From Mycoplana rhizolycopersici (GTDB lineage: Bacteria; Pseudomonadota; Alphaproteobacteria; Rhizobiales; Rhizobiaceae), in contig NZ_JABXYK010000002.1 of NCBI RefSeq assembly GCF_013378445.1, positions 248,001-312,000 on the forward strand: DNA of 64,000 bases. Direction: 5' to 3'. Below, one piece after another: positions 53,584 through 64,000 of the stretch. Each line of letters begins with the position of its first letter. Position 1 is the first letter of the stretch. The position numbers and the translations under genes were made by a program. The notes under the pieces were generated by a model, which saw nothing but the letters and a program-made list of their open reading frames with translations, had not been told where the DNA came from and ran no database searches.

Positions 53584-54735
53584 TCAGAGCTCGACGGCTT
53601 CGATCTTCCTGTTGACGAAGCGCAGCGCCACCTTGCCGCCGATCAGGTCCAGGGCCACGTTGCCGAACAGGTCGCGGCGCCAGCCGTGCAGGGCGGCGAC
53701 CTCGGCATTTTCGCCGTCGATGGCGATCTTTTCCAGATCGTCGCTGTTGGCGATGATCTTGGCGGCAACACCCTGTTTTTCAGCGACGAGCTTGAGCAGC
53801 ACCTTCAGCATTTCGCTGGCGGCGGCGGCACCCTCCGGCACCTGCGGCTGGCGTGGCAGCTTGGGAAGCTCCGTCTTCGGAATTGCCAGCGCTTCCTTGA
53901 TTGCCTCCAGAAGGGCCGAGCCGGACTGCGAGCGTTCCCATCCCTTCGGGATCGTGCGCAACCGTCCAAGCGCCTCGGCATCCGCGGGCTGCTGCTGGGC
54001 GATCTCGTAGATCGTGTCGTCTTTCAGGATACGCGAGCGCGGCACGTTGCGCGACCGGGCCTCGCGTTCGCGCCATGCGGCGACCTTCTGCAGCACGACC
54101 AGTTCGACGGGCTTCTTGACCCTGAGTTTCAATCGCTTCCAGGCATCGTCCGGATGAATGTCATAGGTGCCGGGAGCCTCCAGCACCGCCATCTCCTCGG
54201 TGACCCAAAGCGTGCGGTCTTCCTGCTCAAGCTTGGCCTTGAGGAACTGGTAGACGTCGCGCAGGTGGGTGACGTCGGCAAGGGCATACTCCAGCTGCTT
54301 GTCCGTCAGCGGCCGGCGACTCCAGTCGGTAAAGCGCGAGGATTTGTCGATCTGCACGCCCTTCGTTTTCTGCACCAACTGGTCGTAGGAAACGCTGTCG
54401 CCGAAGCCGCAGACCATGGCGGCGACCTGCGTATCGAAGATCGGATGCGGGATCAGCTTACCGAGGTTGTAGATGATCTCGAGGTCCTGCCGGGCGGCAT
54501 GGAAAACCTTGACCACGCTGGTATCGGCCATCAGCGCGAAGAACGGCGCAAGGTCGATCCCTTTCGCCATCGGATCGACGATCACCGCTGTCTCGGGGCC
54601 GGCCATCTGGATCAGGCAGAGCTCCGGCCAGAACGTCGTCTCGCGGAGAAACTCCGTGTCGATCGTCATATATTCGGATTTTGCAAGCAGGGCGCAGGCT
54701 TCTGCCAGCGCAGCGGTGGTCTCGATGATATGCAT
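53584..54735 (-). CDS. rnd: Ribonuclease D
   Basis: 383 residues. RNase D is a 3'-5' exoribonuclease that matures tRNA. The DEDD nuclease motifs are present: MTIDTEFLRETTF (Asp, Glu), FHAARQDLEIIYNLG (Asp), and YALADVTHLRDVYQFL (Tyr, Asp). An HRDC domain follows (VLQKVAAWREREARSRNVPRSRILKDDTIYEIAQQQP), then a second HRDC-like C-terminal region. The start MHIIETTAALAEAC at 54735 is the conserved one; an ATG at 54792 would add a non-conserved stretch. Confidence 0.96.
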   Translation of the reverse strand: MHIIETTAALAEACALLAKSEYMTIDTEFLRETTFWPELCLIQMAGPETAVIVDPMAKGIDLAPFFALMADTSVVKVFHAARQDLEIIYNLGKLIPHPIFDTQVAAMVCGFGDSVSYDQLVQKTKGVQIDKSSRFTDWSRRPLTDKQLEYALADVTHLRDVYQFLKAKLEQEDRTLWVTEEMAVLEAPGTYDIHPDDAWKRLKLRVKKPVELVVLQKVAAWREREARSRNVPRSRILKDDTIYEIAQQQPADAEALGRLRTIPKGWERSQSGSALLEAIKEALAIPKTELPKLPRQPQVPEGAAAASEMLKVLLKLVAEKQGVAAKIIANSDDLEKIAIDGENAEVAALHGWRRDLFGNVALDLIGGKVALRFVNRKIEAVEL

Positions 54736-54809
54736 CAAATTTGCTCGAATGGCGGCCGGGTTCACGTCATGATGGTTTAGCCGCTCCACCATTTCGCCAC
54801 AATCGAAAA

Positions 54810-54826
54810 CTGACAGCCGGTGTCAG
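54810..54826 (-). terminator. Terminator overlapping the stop of the multicopper oxidase gene
   Basis: On the minus strand CTGACA, loop CCGGC, TGTCAG, followed by TTTTCG. The stem is six bases and begins inside the oxidase stop codon. The T-run supports intrinsic termination. Confidence 0.55.
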
Positions 54827-56226
54827 CTTATGCGAACATAGCTGCTCATCCCGGCCTTCTGGTGTTCGATGATATGGCAATGGAGCAGCCATTCGCCGGG
54901 GTTGTCGGCTACGAATGCAAGGTCGGCGGTTTCGTCAGGTTGCAACAGGATTGTGTCCGTCGGGTGGCCCAGAAGCCGCGGCTGGTTGGAGGCCACCGCA
55001 CGGAAGCTCAGGCCGTGCAGGTGGATGGGGTGGGCGTGCGGGGTCCGGTTCGCCATGCGGAAGATGTAGCTCCTGCCGAGTTTCAGTTCGGCAAGCGGTG
55101 CTATCCGGTCTGGCGTATCGCCCGGCCAGGCGACGCGATTGATCGCCCAGAAGGTGTAGCCGAGCGACCCGCAGATGCTGGCGCGCGCGCCGTGTTCGGC
55201 AGTCGCGGTGAAATCGAGCGGAATGATCTCCGCCTTCGGGTCGGCGACAGGAACCTCATTGGCGGGAAGGGGGGTGACGTCGCCGAGGTCGCCCTTCCGG
55301 CTGGCGCCGGTGGCACGCAGCGAGGCGACCGTCCAGGGCGTGCTGCCGCGCAGGTTGAGGAGCCTGACGGTTTCACCCTCGCCATCCGGCATGCGCACCA
55401 CCAGCTCCATGCGCTGGCCGGGGCCCACGTCAAAGAGCTCGAGCGGGAAGGGGGCTTCCAGCGGGTTGCCGTCGAGTGCGACGATCTTTGCCGCGCCGCC
55501 CTCCAGTCCCAGCCGGTAGATGCGGGTGACGTCCGTGGCGGCAATGCGAAGACGCACCAGCCCTCCGGCCGGCGCGTCGTAGACCGGTTCCTTGTGCCAG
55601 TTGGTGGTGCGCACCGTGCCGTAGGTGCCGCTTCTGGCGGCATCCCGGGGCTTGAACTGTTCGATGAACTGCCCGTCGCCGCCGAGCCTCCAGTCGCGCA
55701 GGTTCAGCACGATCTCGGCATCGAACGTTGGGTCTTGCGGATTATCCACGACGATGACACCCGTCATGCCGCGTCCCATCTGCTCAAGCGTGTTGCAGTG
55801 CGGATGATACCAGAACGTGCCGGCATCGGGCGGCGTGAAGCGATAGTCGAACGTGTCGCCGGGATAGACATAGGGCTGCGTCATTTCCGGCACCCCGTCC
55901 ATGGCATTTGCGATGCGAAGACCGTGCCAGTGAACTGTGGTCGGCTCCTTCAGCCGGTTGACGAGGCGGGCGGCGAACGCCTCGCCCTTGCGCATCCGCA
56001 ATACCGGCGGCAGGCCGTCGCGGGGATTGCTCTTCTCGCCCAGCCTGTAGGACATCGTGCGCTCGGTGATATTCTGACCGTCGATCGTCGCGCTGCCGTC
56101 ATGGGCGACGAGATTAAGCGGGCTGCCGGCAGCGGCGCGTCGCGCCAGCGGCAGCATCATGCCCGCGCCGAAGGCAGCGGCGGCAAGGGCTGAACCTTTG
56201 ATGAGGGTGCGGCGGTCGATCGGCAT
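54823..56226 (-). CDS. Multicopper oxidase, Tat-exported
   Basis: 467 residues. A twin-arginine signal (DRRTLIKGSALAAAAFG) directs folded export. All four copper-binding motifs are visible: HWHG (99-102), HPH (141-143), HPIHLHG and HCHIIEHQKAGM near the C terminus, with the type 1 cysteine in HCH and an axial methionine. The family includes laccase-like and CueO/CumA enzymes that oxidise metals or phenolics using oxygen. The absence of a Met-rich insert argues against a CueO-like cuprous oxidase. The start at 56226 has GGAG upstream. An MFS gene lies 88 bases upstream on the same strand. Confidence 0.93.
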   Translation of the reverse strand: MPIDRRTLIKGSALAAAAFGAGMMLPLARRAAAGSPLNLVAHDGSATIDGQNITERTMSYRLGEKSNPRDGLPPVLRMRKGEAFAARLVNRLKEPTTVHWHGLRIANAMDGVPEMTQPYVYPGDTFDYRFTPPDAGTFWYHPHCNTLEQMGRGMTGVIVVDNPQDPTFDAEIVLNLRDWRLGGDGQFIEQFKPRDAARSGTYGTVRTTNWHKEPVYDAPAGGLVRLRIAATDVTRIYRLGLEGGAAKIVALDGNPLEAPFPLELFDVGPGQRMELVVRMPDGEGETVRLLNLRGSTPWTVASLRATGASRKGDLGDVTPLPANEVPVADPKAEIIPLDFTATAEHGARASICGSLGYTFWAINRVAWPGDTPDRIAPLAELKLGRSYIFRMANRTPHAHPIHLHGLSFRAVASNQPRLLGHPTDTILLQPDETADLAFVADNPGEWLLHCHIIEHQKAGMSSYVRIS

Positions 56227-56314
56227 GACGGCTCCGGAGGTGGAATTGGCGACCTCCTTAAACCTGATATCCCCGCTCATCAATGCGATCATGCAAGGAC
56301 CGCGCGGCGACAAA

Positions 56315-57553
56315 TCAGCGCTCTTCGCCGTTGCGGTTGTCCCCTGCGAGCTTGTTGAAGAAGGCGGACGTGCGCAGCAGGTTGCGGAAGCGTCCGTGCC
56401 GCTGTTCCGCGGGCACGCCCGGCCGGGCGGTCATGCGCACAACGGTATAGGCCATGAAGATCACCATGACGACGGCGGTGTAGGTGAACAGCGAGCCCGG
56501 GCCGAACATATCGAGCAGCACCGAGGCGAAGAGCGGGCCGATGATCGCGCCGATAGACCAGAAGAACAGCATGCCCGCCGACACCAGCGCGTGCTCTCCT
56601 TCGCCGGCGTGGTCGTTGGCGTGCGCCGAACACAGCGAATAGAGCGGCATGGCGAAGGCCCCGAAGACGAAGATGCCGGCCATGTTCAGCCACTCGTCAC
56701 TCCCGGCATAGATGGCCAGGAAGAGGGCTGCGGCCGTCGCGCCGAATGTGGCGAAGAGGATGATGACGCGGCGGTCCAGCTTGTCCGAATAAAGGCCGAG
56801 CGGATATTGCAGCACGACGCCGCCGATGATGCCCGCGCTCATGAAACTGGCGATTGCCGTCACCGACATCCCGATCTCCTGGCCGTAGATCGGCCCGAGC
56901 GATCGGAACGCCGCATTCGTCAGGCCGACGACGATGCAGCCGATCGTCGCCAGCGGCGAGATGTTCCATAGCTTCTTGACGTCGAAGCGGATCGATTCCG
57001 GCGCAATCGGGCTCGAGCGGTCGGCAAGCGAGATCGGGACGAGCGAGAGTGTCAGCGCCATGGAGATGATGGCGAAGAGCTGGAAGCCACCGATGCCGAC
57101 GCCCGGAATGAGGTACTGCGCCGCCGTCACCGAGCCGAGATCCACCAGGCGATAGACCGACAGCGTGCGCGCGCGGTTGGCATTGGTGACGCTGGCGTTC
57201 AGCCAGCTTTCCACCGTGGCGAACAGGCTGGCAAAGCACAGGCCCGACAGCAGCCGCATGAAGAACCAGAACGTCGGGTCGATGACCAGCAGCATCGAGA
57301 TCGACGAGGCCGATGCGATTGCCGCCATCGCCGAGAAGGTGCGGATGTGGCCGATCGCCCGCAGGATGCGGGTGACGTAGATGCAGCCGACGGCAAATCC
57401 GATGTTGTAGCCGGCCCCCACAAGGCCGATTAGCGAAGTGGAGAAGCCTTCGTGCGACGCGCGCAGCGAGATGAAGGTTCCCTGCAGGCCGTTGCCGCCG
57501 ATCAGGATGCCGGCGGTTACGAGAAGGGGAACGAGGAGACGGATCTGGCTCAT
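56315..57553 (-). CDS. MFS transporter, YcaD-like
   Basis: 412 residues with twelve predicted membrane helices. The opening GNGLQGTFISLRASHEGFSTSLIGLVGAGYNIGFAVGCIYVTRILRAIGHIRTFSAMAA is typical of the YcaD-like branch of MFS permeases; the loop motif YSDKLDRRVI between helices 8 and 9 (family G-x3-D-R-x-G-R-R-like) is also visible. Substrates of this branch are unknown. It may be co-transcribed with the downstream multicopper oxidase, which would suggest a metal-chelate or phenolic substrate, but this is only context. Confidence 0.88.
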   Translation of the reverse strand: MSQIRLLVPLLVTAGILIGGNGLQGTFISLRASHEGFSTSLIGLVGAGYNIGFAVGCIYVTRILRAIGHIRTFSAMAAIASASSISMLLVIDPTFWFFMRLLSGLCFASLFATVESWLNASVTNANRARTLSVYRLVDLGSVTAAQYLIPGVGIGGFQLFAIISMALTLSLVPISLADRSSPIAPESIRFDVKKLWNISPLATIGCIVVGLTNAAFRSLGPIYGQEIGMSVTAIASFMSAGIIGGVVLQYPLGLYSDKLDRRVIILFATFGATAAALFLAIYAGSDEWLNMAGIFVFGAFAMPLYSLCSAHANDHAGEGEHALVSAGMLFFWSIGAIIGPLFASVLLDMFGPGSLFTYTAVVMVIFMAYTVVRMTARPGVPAEQRHGRFRNLLRTSAFFNKLAGDNRNGEER

Positions 57554-57662
57554 GGGGCCGCCACAGGAGGGAATCGCAATGCGCTTTGCGTCGCAGGCGA
57601 TTACTACAGGCGGATGCAGCCGTATGACAGGCCGGAAGTGACATCGGGAAGAATTTTGGAGT

Positions 57663-57706
57663 GCAGCCGACCGATCGGGCCTGAAATCAACCGATCGATC
57701 GGCTGC
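57663..57706 (-). terminator. Long stem-loop downstream of the small membrane ORF
   Basis: GCAGCCGACCGATCGG (57663-57678) and CCGATCGATCGGCTGC (57691-57706) pair at 15 of 16 positions around a twelve-base loop. It lies 40 bases after the stop of the small ORF at 57746-57841 and about 110 bases upstream of the MFS start. No T-run follows, so it may be a terminator or an RNA-stabilising element. Confidence 0.5.
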
Positions 57707-57745
57707 GAAGGGAGGGTAAGGCCGTATGCGGCCCTCGCGCCGGCC

Positions 57746-57841
57746 TTACTGGCGGTTCATGTCGAAGACGACCCAGCGGAAAAAGAAATACACGGCGACC
57801 GAAATGATGATCAGCGGCGTCAGCATAGGGAGTTCAAGCAT
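57746..57841 (-). CDS. Predicted 31-residue single-span membrane protein
   Basis: Reads MLELPMLTPLIIISVAVYFF and continues FRWVVFDMNRQ: one hydrophobic helix (residues 6-20 or so) followed by an aromatic/basic border and a short polar tail. GAAGGG lies seven bases upstream of the ATG, and a strong stem-loop follows the stop. A few more hydrophobic micro-ORFs would be expected by chance, but the combination of ribosome-binding site, helix with positive-outside border and downstream stem argues for a real gene. No family is recognised. Confidence 0.55.
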   Translation of the reverse strand: MLELPMLTPLIIISVAVYFFFRWVVFDMNRQ

Positions 57842-58176
57842 ATCATTGCCCTTCTTCTTGTTTGAGCTGCATCATGCAGCCGCCCGATACTCTACCGCAT
57901 CGCTTAAATTCGGGTGGAGCAACATGGTGAATCAAAAGGCAAAGCGCCGTTAACCTGCCGTTGTCCGATTTGCCGATCGAAGCTCCGTAGCAGCCCGCCG
58001 GGCAGGCTTCGCCGAAATGGAGAATGCCGCGGCAAGGCGCGGAGCATCGCCGGTACGCGCGCGCAGCCATGCCCAAGCCTTGACAAATCGGGCCGGCCAT
58101 GCGCTTTTCCGGCCGATTTTCAAGAAGTGCGGCACCGCTTTGCGAGCCGAGCTCAAGCGCATTCCAGGATAGAACA
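57842..58176. other. Divergent region between the small ORF and aspS
   Basis: 335 bases holding the promoters of aspS and of the small membrane ORF. I see no further gene and no clear operator. AGGA lies seven bases before the aspS ATG. Confidence 0.35.
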
Positions 58177-59964
58177 ATGCACCCTTACCGCAGCCACACC
58201 TGCGCCGCCCTCCGCAAGTCCGACGTCGGCCAGGCCGTTCGTCTTTCCGGCTGGGTTCATCGCGTCCGCGATCATGGCGGCGTGCTCTTCATCGACCTGC
58301 GCGACCACTATGGCATCACCCAAGTCGTCGCAGACCCCGATAGTCCGGCCTTCAAGCTGGCCGAGACCGTGCGCGGCGAATGGGTGATCCGCATTGACGG
58401 CCTCGTCAAGGCCCGCACCGAAGACACGGTCAACAAGGGCATGCCGACCGGCGAGATAGAGCTTTACGCGCAGGAAATCGAAGTGCTTTCCGCCGCCAAG
58501 GAACTGCCGCTGCCGGTCTTCGGCGAGCCGGAATATCCGGAAGACGTGCGCCTGAAGTACCGCTTCATCGACCTTCGCCGCGAGACGCTGCACAAGAATA
58601 TCGTCAAGCGCACGCAGATCATCTCCTCCATGCGCAAGGGCATGGGTGAGGCCGGCTTTGCCGAATACACGACGCCGATTCTGACGGCTTCATCGCCCGA
58701 GGGCGCCCGCGACTTCCTCGTGCCGTCGCGCATTCACGAAGGCAAGTTCTTCGCCCTGCCGCAGGCCCCGCAGCAGTACAAGCAGCTCCTGATGGTCGCC
58801 GGTTTCGACCGCTACTTCCAGATCGCGCCGTGCTTCCGCGACGAAGACCCGCGGGCTGACCGCCTGCCGGGCGAATTCTACCAACTCGACGTCGAGATGA
58901 GCTTCGTCACCCAGGAAGATGTCTGGGATACGATGGAGCCGATGATGACGGCCGTCTTCGAGGAGTTCGCCGAAGGCAAGCCGGTCACCAAGACGTGGCC
59001 GCGCATTCCCTATGACGAAGCGATCCGCAAGTATGGCTCCGACAAGCCGGACCTGCGTAACCCGATCGTGATGGAGGCCGTCACCGATCACTTCGCCGGC
59101 TCCGGCTTCAAGGTCTTCGCGAACATGATCGCGTCGAACCCGAAGGTTCAGGTCTGGGCGATCCCGGCCAAAACCGGCGGCTCCCGTGCATTCTGCGACC
59201 GCATGAATGCCTGGGCGCAGTCGACTGGCCAGCCCGGCCTCGGCTACATCTTCTGGCGCAAGGAAGGCGAGAAGCTTGAAGGCGCCGGTCCGCTTGCCAA
59301 GAACATCGGCGAAGAGCGCACCGAGTCCATCCGCACGCAGCTCGGTCTCGAAGACGGCGACGCCTGCTTCTTCGTCGCCGGCGACCCGGCCAAGTTCTAC
59401 AAGTTTGCCGGCGAAGCCCGCACCCGCGCCGGCGAGGAACTGAACCTCGTCGACCGCGACCGCTTCGAGATGTGCTGGATCGTCGACTTCCCGTTCTACG
59501 AGTACAACGAAGACGAAAAGAAGATCGACTTCGCGCACAACCCCTTCTCCATGCCGCAGGGCGGTCTCGAGGCCTTCGACAGCAAGGATCCGCTGGAGCT
59601 GAAGGCCTATCAGTACGACGCGGTCTGCAACGGCTTCGAAATCGCCTCGGGTTCGATCCGTAACCAGTCGCCGGAACTGATGGTCAAGGCCTTCGAGAAG
59701 GTCGGCCTCAGCCAGGCGGACGTGGAAGAGCGCTTCGGCGGCCTCTATCGCGCCTTCCAGTATGGTGCCCCGCCGCACGGCGGCTGCGCCTTCGGCATCG
59801 ACCGCGTCGTCATGCTGCTCGTCGGCGCGAAGAACCTGCGCGAAATCTCGCTGTTCCCGATGAACCAGCAGGCGCAGGACCTCTTGATGAACGCCCCGGC
59901 GCCGGCAACCCCGGCACAGCTGCGCGAATTGGGGCTGCGCGTCGTTCCGTCCAAGAAGGACTGA
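58177..59964 (+). CDS. aspS: Aspartyl-tRNA synthetase
   Basis: 595 residues, bacterial type with the GAD insertion. The N-terminal anticodon-binding OB fold ([28 protein letters not shown]) is followed by class II motif 1 (around [11 protein letters not shown]), motif 2 ([24 protein letters not shown]) and motif 3 ([22 protein letters not shown]). The start [18 protein letters not shown] is the conserved one. Alphaproteobacteria making Asn-tRNA by transamidation often have a non-discriminating AspRS; the sequence alone does not decide this. Confidence 0.97.
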   Translation: MHPYRSHTCAALRKSDVGQAVRLSGWVHRVRDHGGVLFIDLRDHYGITQVVADPDSPAFKLAETVRGEWVIRIDGLVKARTEDTVNKGMPTGEIELYAQEIEVLSAAKELPLPVFGEPEYPEDVRLKYRFIDLRRETLHKNIVKRTQIISSMRKGMGEAGFAEYTTPILTASSPEGARDFLVPSRIHEGKFFALPQAPQQYKQLLMVAGFDRYFQIAPCFRDEDPRADRLPGEFYQLDVEMSFVTQEDVWDTMEPMMTAVFEEFAEGKPVTKTWPRIPYDEAIRKYGSDKPDLRNPIVMEAVTDHFAGSGFKVFANMIASNPKVQVWAIPAKTGGSRAFCDRMNAWAQSTGQPGLGYIFWRKEGEKLEGAGPLAKNIGEERTESIRTQLGLEDGDACFFVAGDPAKFYKFAGEARTRAGEELNLVDRDRFEMCWIVDFPFYEYNEDEKKIDFAHNPFSMPQGGLEAFDSKDPLELKAYQYDAVCNGFEIASGSIRNQSPELMVKAFEKVGLSQADVEERFGGLYRAFQYGAPPHGGCAFGIDRVVMLLVGAKNLREISLFPMNQQAQDLLMNAPAPATPAQLRELGLRVVPSKKD

Positions 59965-59968
59965 TCTC

Positions 59969-60460
59969 GTGCTGCGGATGCTGCTCGATCGCGGTCGCGC
60001 AGCATTCTCCCGTGCCCTGGCGGCGGCGCTGTCCGCCGCCCTGGCATACTGGCTTGCCCACCTCCTGTTCGGGCAGCCACAGCCGATATTTGCGGCGATC
60101 AGCGCGCTGATCTGCCTGGCCCCCGGCATCCCCGACCACCTTCGGCAGGGTGCCAACCTGCTGGTTGGCGTGACCATCGGCATCCTCGTCGGCGAACTGG
60201 CATTCCTCATTCCCTACGATCTGGCGCCGCATCTCCTGGGCGAAGTCCGGCTTGCTGTAGCCACCTTCATCGCCATGATGCTCGCTTCGCTGTTCGGGCT
60301 GGCGCCGGTCGTTCCGATCCAGGCCGGCGCGTCGGCGATGCTGGTCCTGCTGCTCGGGCCACAGAATGCCGGTCTCGCGCGCTTTCTCGACGTCATCCTT
60401 GGGGTGGTGATCGGCGTCATCGTCGCCATCGTCTTCTTCCACGGTCGCCGAAAGGACTGA
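59969..60460 (+). CDS. FUSC-like small membrane protein
   Basis: 163 residues with five or six predicted helices (about 10-30, 36-55, 62-80, 88-125, 140-158). The stretch ALAAALSAALAYWLAHLLFGQPQPIFAAISALICL resembles the N-terminal membrane part of FUSC/aromatic-acid exporter proteins, but the cytoplasmic domain is absent. It starts at a GTG four bases after the aspS stop, so it is translationally linked to aspS. No function is assigned. Confidence 0.75.
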   Translation: MLRMLLDRGRAAFSRALAAALSAALAYWLAHLLFGQPQPIFAAISALICLAPGIPDHLRQGANLLVGVTIGILVGELAFLIPYDLAPHLLGEVRLAVATFIAMMLASLFGLAPVVPIQAGASAMLVLLLGPQNAGLARFLDVILGVVIGVIVAIVFFHGRRKD

Positions 60461-60509
60461 GGCGGTTGACAGCGGTGTGGCGACCGCCTTGCGCGAGCGG
60501 GCCTGTGAA

Positions 60510-60527
60510 TTGTCACAAAACCTTCAT
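60510..60527 (+). promoter_or_regulatory. Possible Pho box upstream of the chemoreceptor gene
   Basis: TTGTCAC (60510-60516), spacer AAAA, CCTTCAT (60521-60527). Each half matches five of seven positions of CTGTCAT with the correct 11-base period and an AT-rich spacer. It is 70 bases before the ATG. A -10 at the ideal spacing is not evident (TTTAAG lies 16 bases downstream). Confidence 0.3.
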
Positions 60528-60548
60528 AAAGGCTTGAGTTTCCTTTAA

Positions 60549-62732
<2,184 letters not shown>

Positions 62733-62831
62733 AGACTGCGACAGATTGGCGGAACAGAACGAGCATTTCGATTGCAGGGCTGACCAAAGGCGTCGGGCCT
62801 GAATGCCTCGTATGTTGCCATGCGGCGCATG

Positions 62832-62962
62832 GGCGGCTATACGGGTGCCAATCACCACGGACCCGGTGAAACTCCGGGTGGCTCTTCTGGCCGCCGATCC
62901 GCCAGACAACGCAAATGCATCAAATCACTCACATGCCGGCTTTCCAGCCGGCCTGGATGCAT
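62832..62962 (+). promoter_or_regulatory. Structured 5' leader of the SulP gene, candidate riboswitch or cis-regulatory RNA
   Basis: Closing stem GGCGGC (62832-62837) / GCCGCC (62890-62895) encloses two hairpins: GGTG-CCAAT-CACC (62844-62856) and ACCCGG-TGAAACT-CCGGGT (62861-62879), a three-way junction. Downstream, ATGCATC (62915-62921) / GATGCAT (62956-62962) encloses GCCGGCT-TTCC-AGCCGGC (62935-62952). The ATG at 62982 lacks a clear ribosome-binding site. The arrangement is that of an aptamer followed by an expression hairpin. From memory, a conserved RNA (sul1) has been described before sulfate-transporter genes of Alphaproteobacteria; I cannot confirm a match. Confidence 0.5.
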
Positions 62963-62981
62963 GGAATTTGCGAAACTTTCC

Positions 62982-64000
62982 ATGAAAACCACGTTCTCCT
63001 CCTACCGGCACGAATGGTTCTGCAACATTCGCGCAGACATCCTCTCGGGCATCGTCGTCGCCCTTGCCCTGATCCCCGAAGCGATCGGCTTCTCCGTCAT
63101 TGCCGGCGTCGATCCAAAGGTGGGCCTGTTCGCCTCCTTTGCCATCGCCTGCGTCTCGGCCTTCACCGGCGGCCGTCCCGGAATGATTTCGGCTGCGACC
63201 GCTGCAACCGCAGTGCTCATGGTCACGCTCGTCAAGGAGCACGGCCTGCAATACCTCTTCGCGGCGACCCTGCTGATGGGCGCCATCCAGATTGTTGCCG
63301 GCATGCTCAAGCTCGGCCGGGTGATGCGCTTCGTCTCCCGCTCCGTCATCACCGGCTTCGTCAACGCGCTGGCGATCCTGATCTTCATGGCGCAATTGCC
63401 CGAACTTATCGGCGTGCCGCACCTGACATACGTGATGATCGCTGCCGGGCTCGCCATCATCTATCTCTTACCCTACCTCACGAAGGCGGTGCCGTCGCCG
63501 CTCGTGGCGATTCTCGTCCTGACCGCGATCGCCTGGTGGGGTGGGCTGGATCTGCGCACCGTCGGCGACCTTGGCGAGCTTCCCTCGGCACTGCCGATTT
63601 TCGCCCTGCCGCAGGTGCCGCTGACTCTCGAGACGCTGCAGATCATCTTCCCCTATTCTGTGGCGCTCGCCGCAGTCGGCCTGCTGGAATCGCTGCTGAC
63701 GGCACAGATCGTCGACGACATGACCGACACGACGAGCTCGAAGAGCCAGGAGTGCATAGGCCAGGGCGCGAGCAATATCGCCTCCGGCCTGATCGGCGGC
63801 ATGGGCGGCTGCGCCATGATCGGGCAATCGGTGATCAACGTCACCTCCGGCGGCCGCGGCCGCCTGTCCACTTTCGTCGCTGGCGCCTTCCTGCTGTTCC
63901 TGATCCTCGTCCTTGACGACCTGGTGCGGATCATACCGATGGCCGCACTGGTGGCGGTGATGATCATGGTCTCGATCGGTACGTTCTCCTGGCGCTCCAT
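62982..64000 (+). CDS. SulP family inorganic anion transporter, N-terminal part
   Basis: First 339 residues; the gene runs off the window. Multiple membrane helices are visible, with the SulP landmark [35 protein letters not shown] (near 18-52), [21 protein letters not shown] and [19 protein letters not shown]. SulP proteins carry sulfate, bicarbonate or organic anions across the inner membrane; the substrate cannot be fixed without the C-terminal STAS region. The start [13 protein letters not shown] at 62982 is preceded by GGAA...TTTCC rather than a normal ribosome-binding site, and a structured leader precedes it. Confidence 0.92.
   Translation, partial: MKTTFSSYRHEWFCNIRADILSGIVVALALIPEAIGFSVIAGVDPKVGLFASFAIACVSAFTGGRPGMISAATAATAVLMVTLVKEHGLQYLFAATLLMGAIQIVAGMLKLGRVMRFVSRSVITGFVNALAILIFMAQLPELIGVPHLTYVMIAAGLAIIYLLPYLTKAVPSPLVAILVLTAIAWWGGLDLRTVGDLGELPSALPIFALPQVPLTLETLQIIFPYSVALAAVGLLESLLTAQIVDDMTDTTSSKSQECIGQGASNIASGLIGGMGGCAMIGQSVINVTSGGRGRLSTFVAGAFLLFLILVLDDLVRIIPMAALVAVMIMVSIGTFSWRS

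Noticed and set aside
62832-62962. Cobalamin or TPP riboswitch before the SulP gene
   Set aside because: GGTGAAACTCCGG looks superficially cobalamin-like, but the B12 box and the conserved core order are missing, and no TPP core is present.

Overview
The window looks like chromosomal core DNA of a high-GC alphaproteobacterium, most likely a member of the Rhizobiaceae (Sinorhizobium/Rhizobium/Shinella type). The grounds are protein families and gene order: lptF-lptG-lptD-surA-pdxA-rsmA, SDR-uvrC with pgsA-moaD-moaE, purM-purN, hdaA-ppk-ppx, rnd and aspS, plus an Omp25/RopB-like porin and REP-like intergenic repeats of rhizobial type. This is recognition from memory; no search was run. I see no rRNA, tRNA, CRISPR array, transposase, integrase or phage gene.

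Layout. 1-7361 (minus): envelope operon lptF-lptG-lptD-surA-pdxA-rsmA (rsmA cut by the window edge). 7663-10780 (plus): pepA, holC and two DUF1801 paralogues. 10793-16103: a galactose/arabinose 1-dehydrogenase-like gene, a TRAP transporter (dctQ, dctM, and a TakP-like binding protein in opposite orientation) and a small cupin. 16532-22127: ABC-F ATPase, a degenerate GGDEF protein, a small conserved-looking protein, DinB, GST, ndk. 22246-26494: two divergent regulator/target pairs (MocR with an FMN split-barrel protein; a CGNR regulator plus lipoprotein with an orphan LivH-like permease), each with a clear dyad. 26534-34140: pgsA-moaD-moaE and SDR-uvrC, separated by a 1036-residue RTX-type exoprotein. 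34505-41317: outer-membrane protein, a repeat-rich gap, GST, an RNase T2 lipoprotein pair, rlmJ, a molybdopterin oxidoreductase coupled to nudK. 41655-46426: PAS-GGDEF cyclase, purM-purN, a PerM-like permease, hdaA. 46486-53407: a phosphate-flavoured block (ppk, ppx, a second RTX protein, a phytase-like esterase, a PTP-type phosphatase). 53584-64000: rnd, multicopper oxidase, MFS permease, a 31-residue membrane ORF, aspS, a FUSC-like membrane protein, an HBM-type chemoreceptor, and a SulP anion transporter (cut by the edge) behind a structured leader.

Most housekeeping genes are ordinary. The items most worth following are: the folded 5' leader of the SulP gene; Pho-box-like sites before ppk, the phytase-like gene and the chemoreceptor; the two RTX proteins sharing a C-terminal export module and sitting in otherwise housekeeping neighbourhoods; near-perfect operators beside the CGNR and MocR regulators; and an unannotated 31-residue membrane ORF with its own ribosome-binding site and downstream stem-loop.
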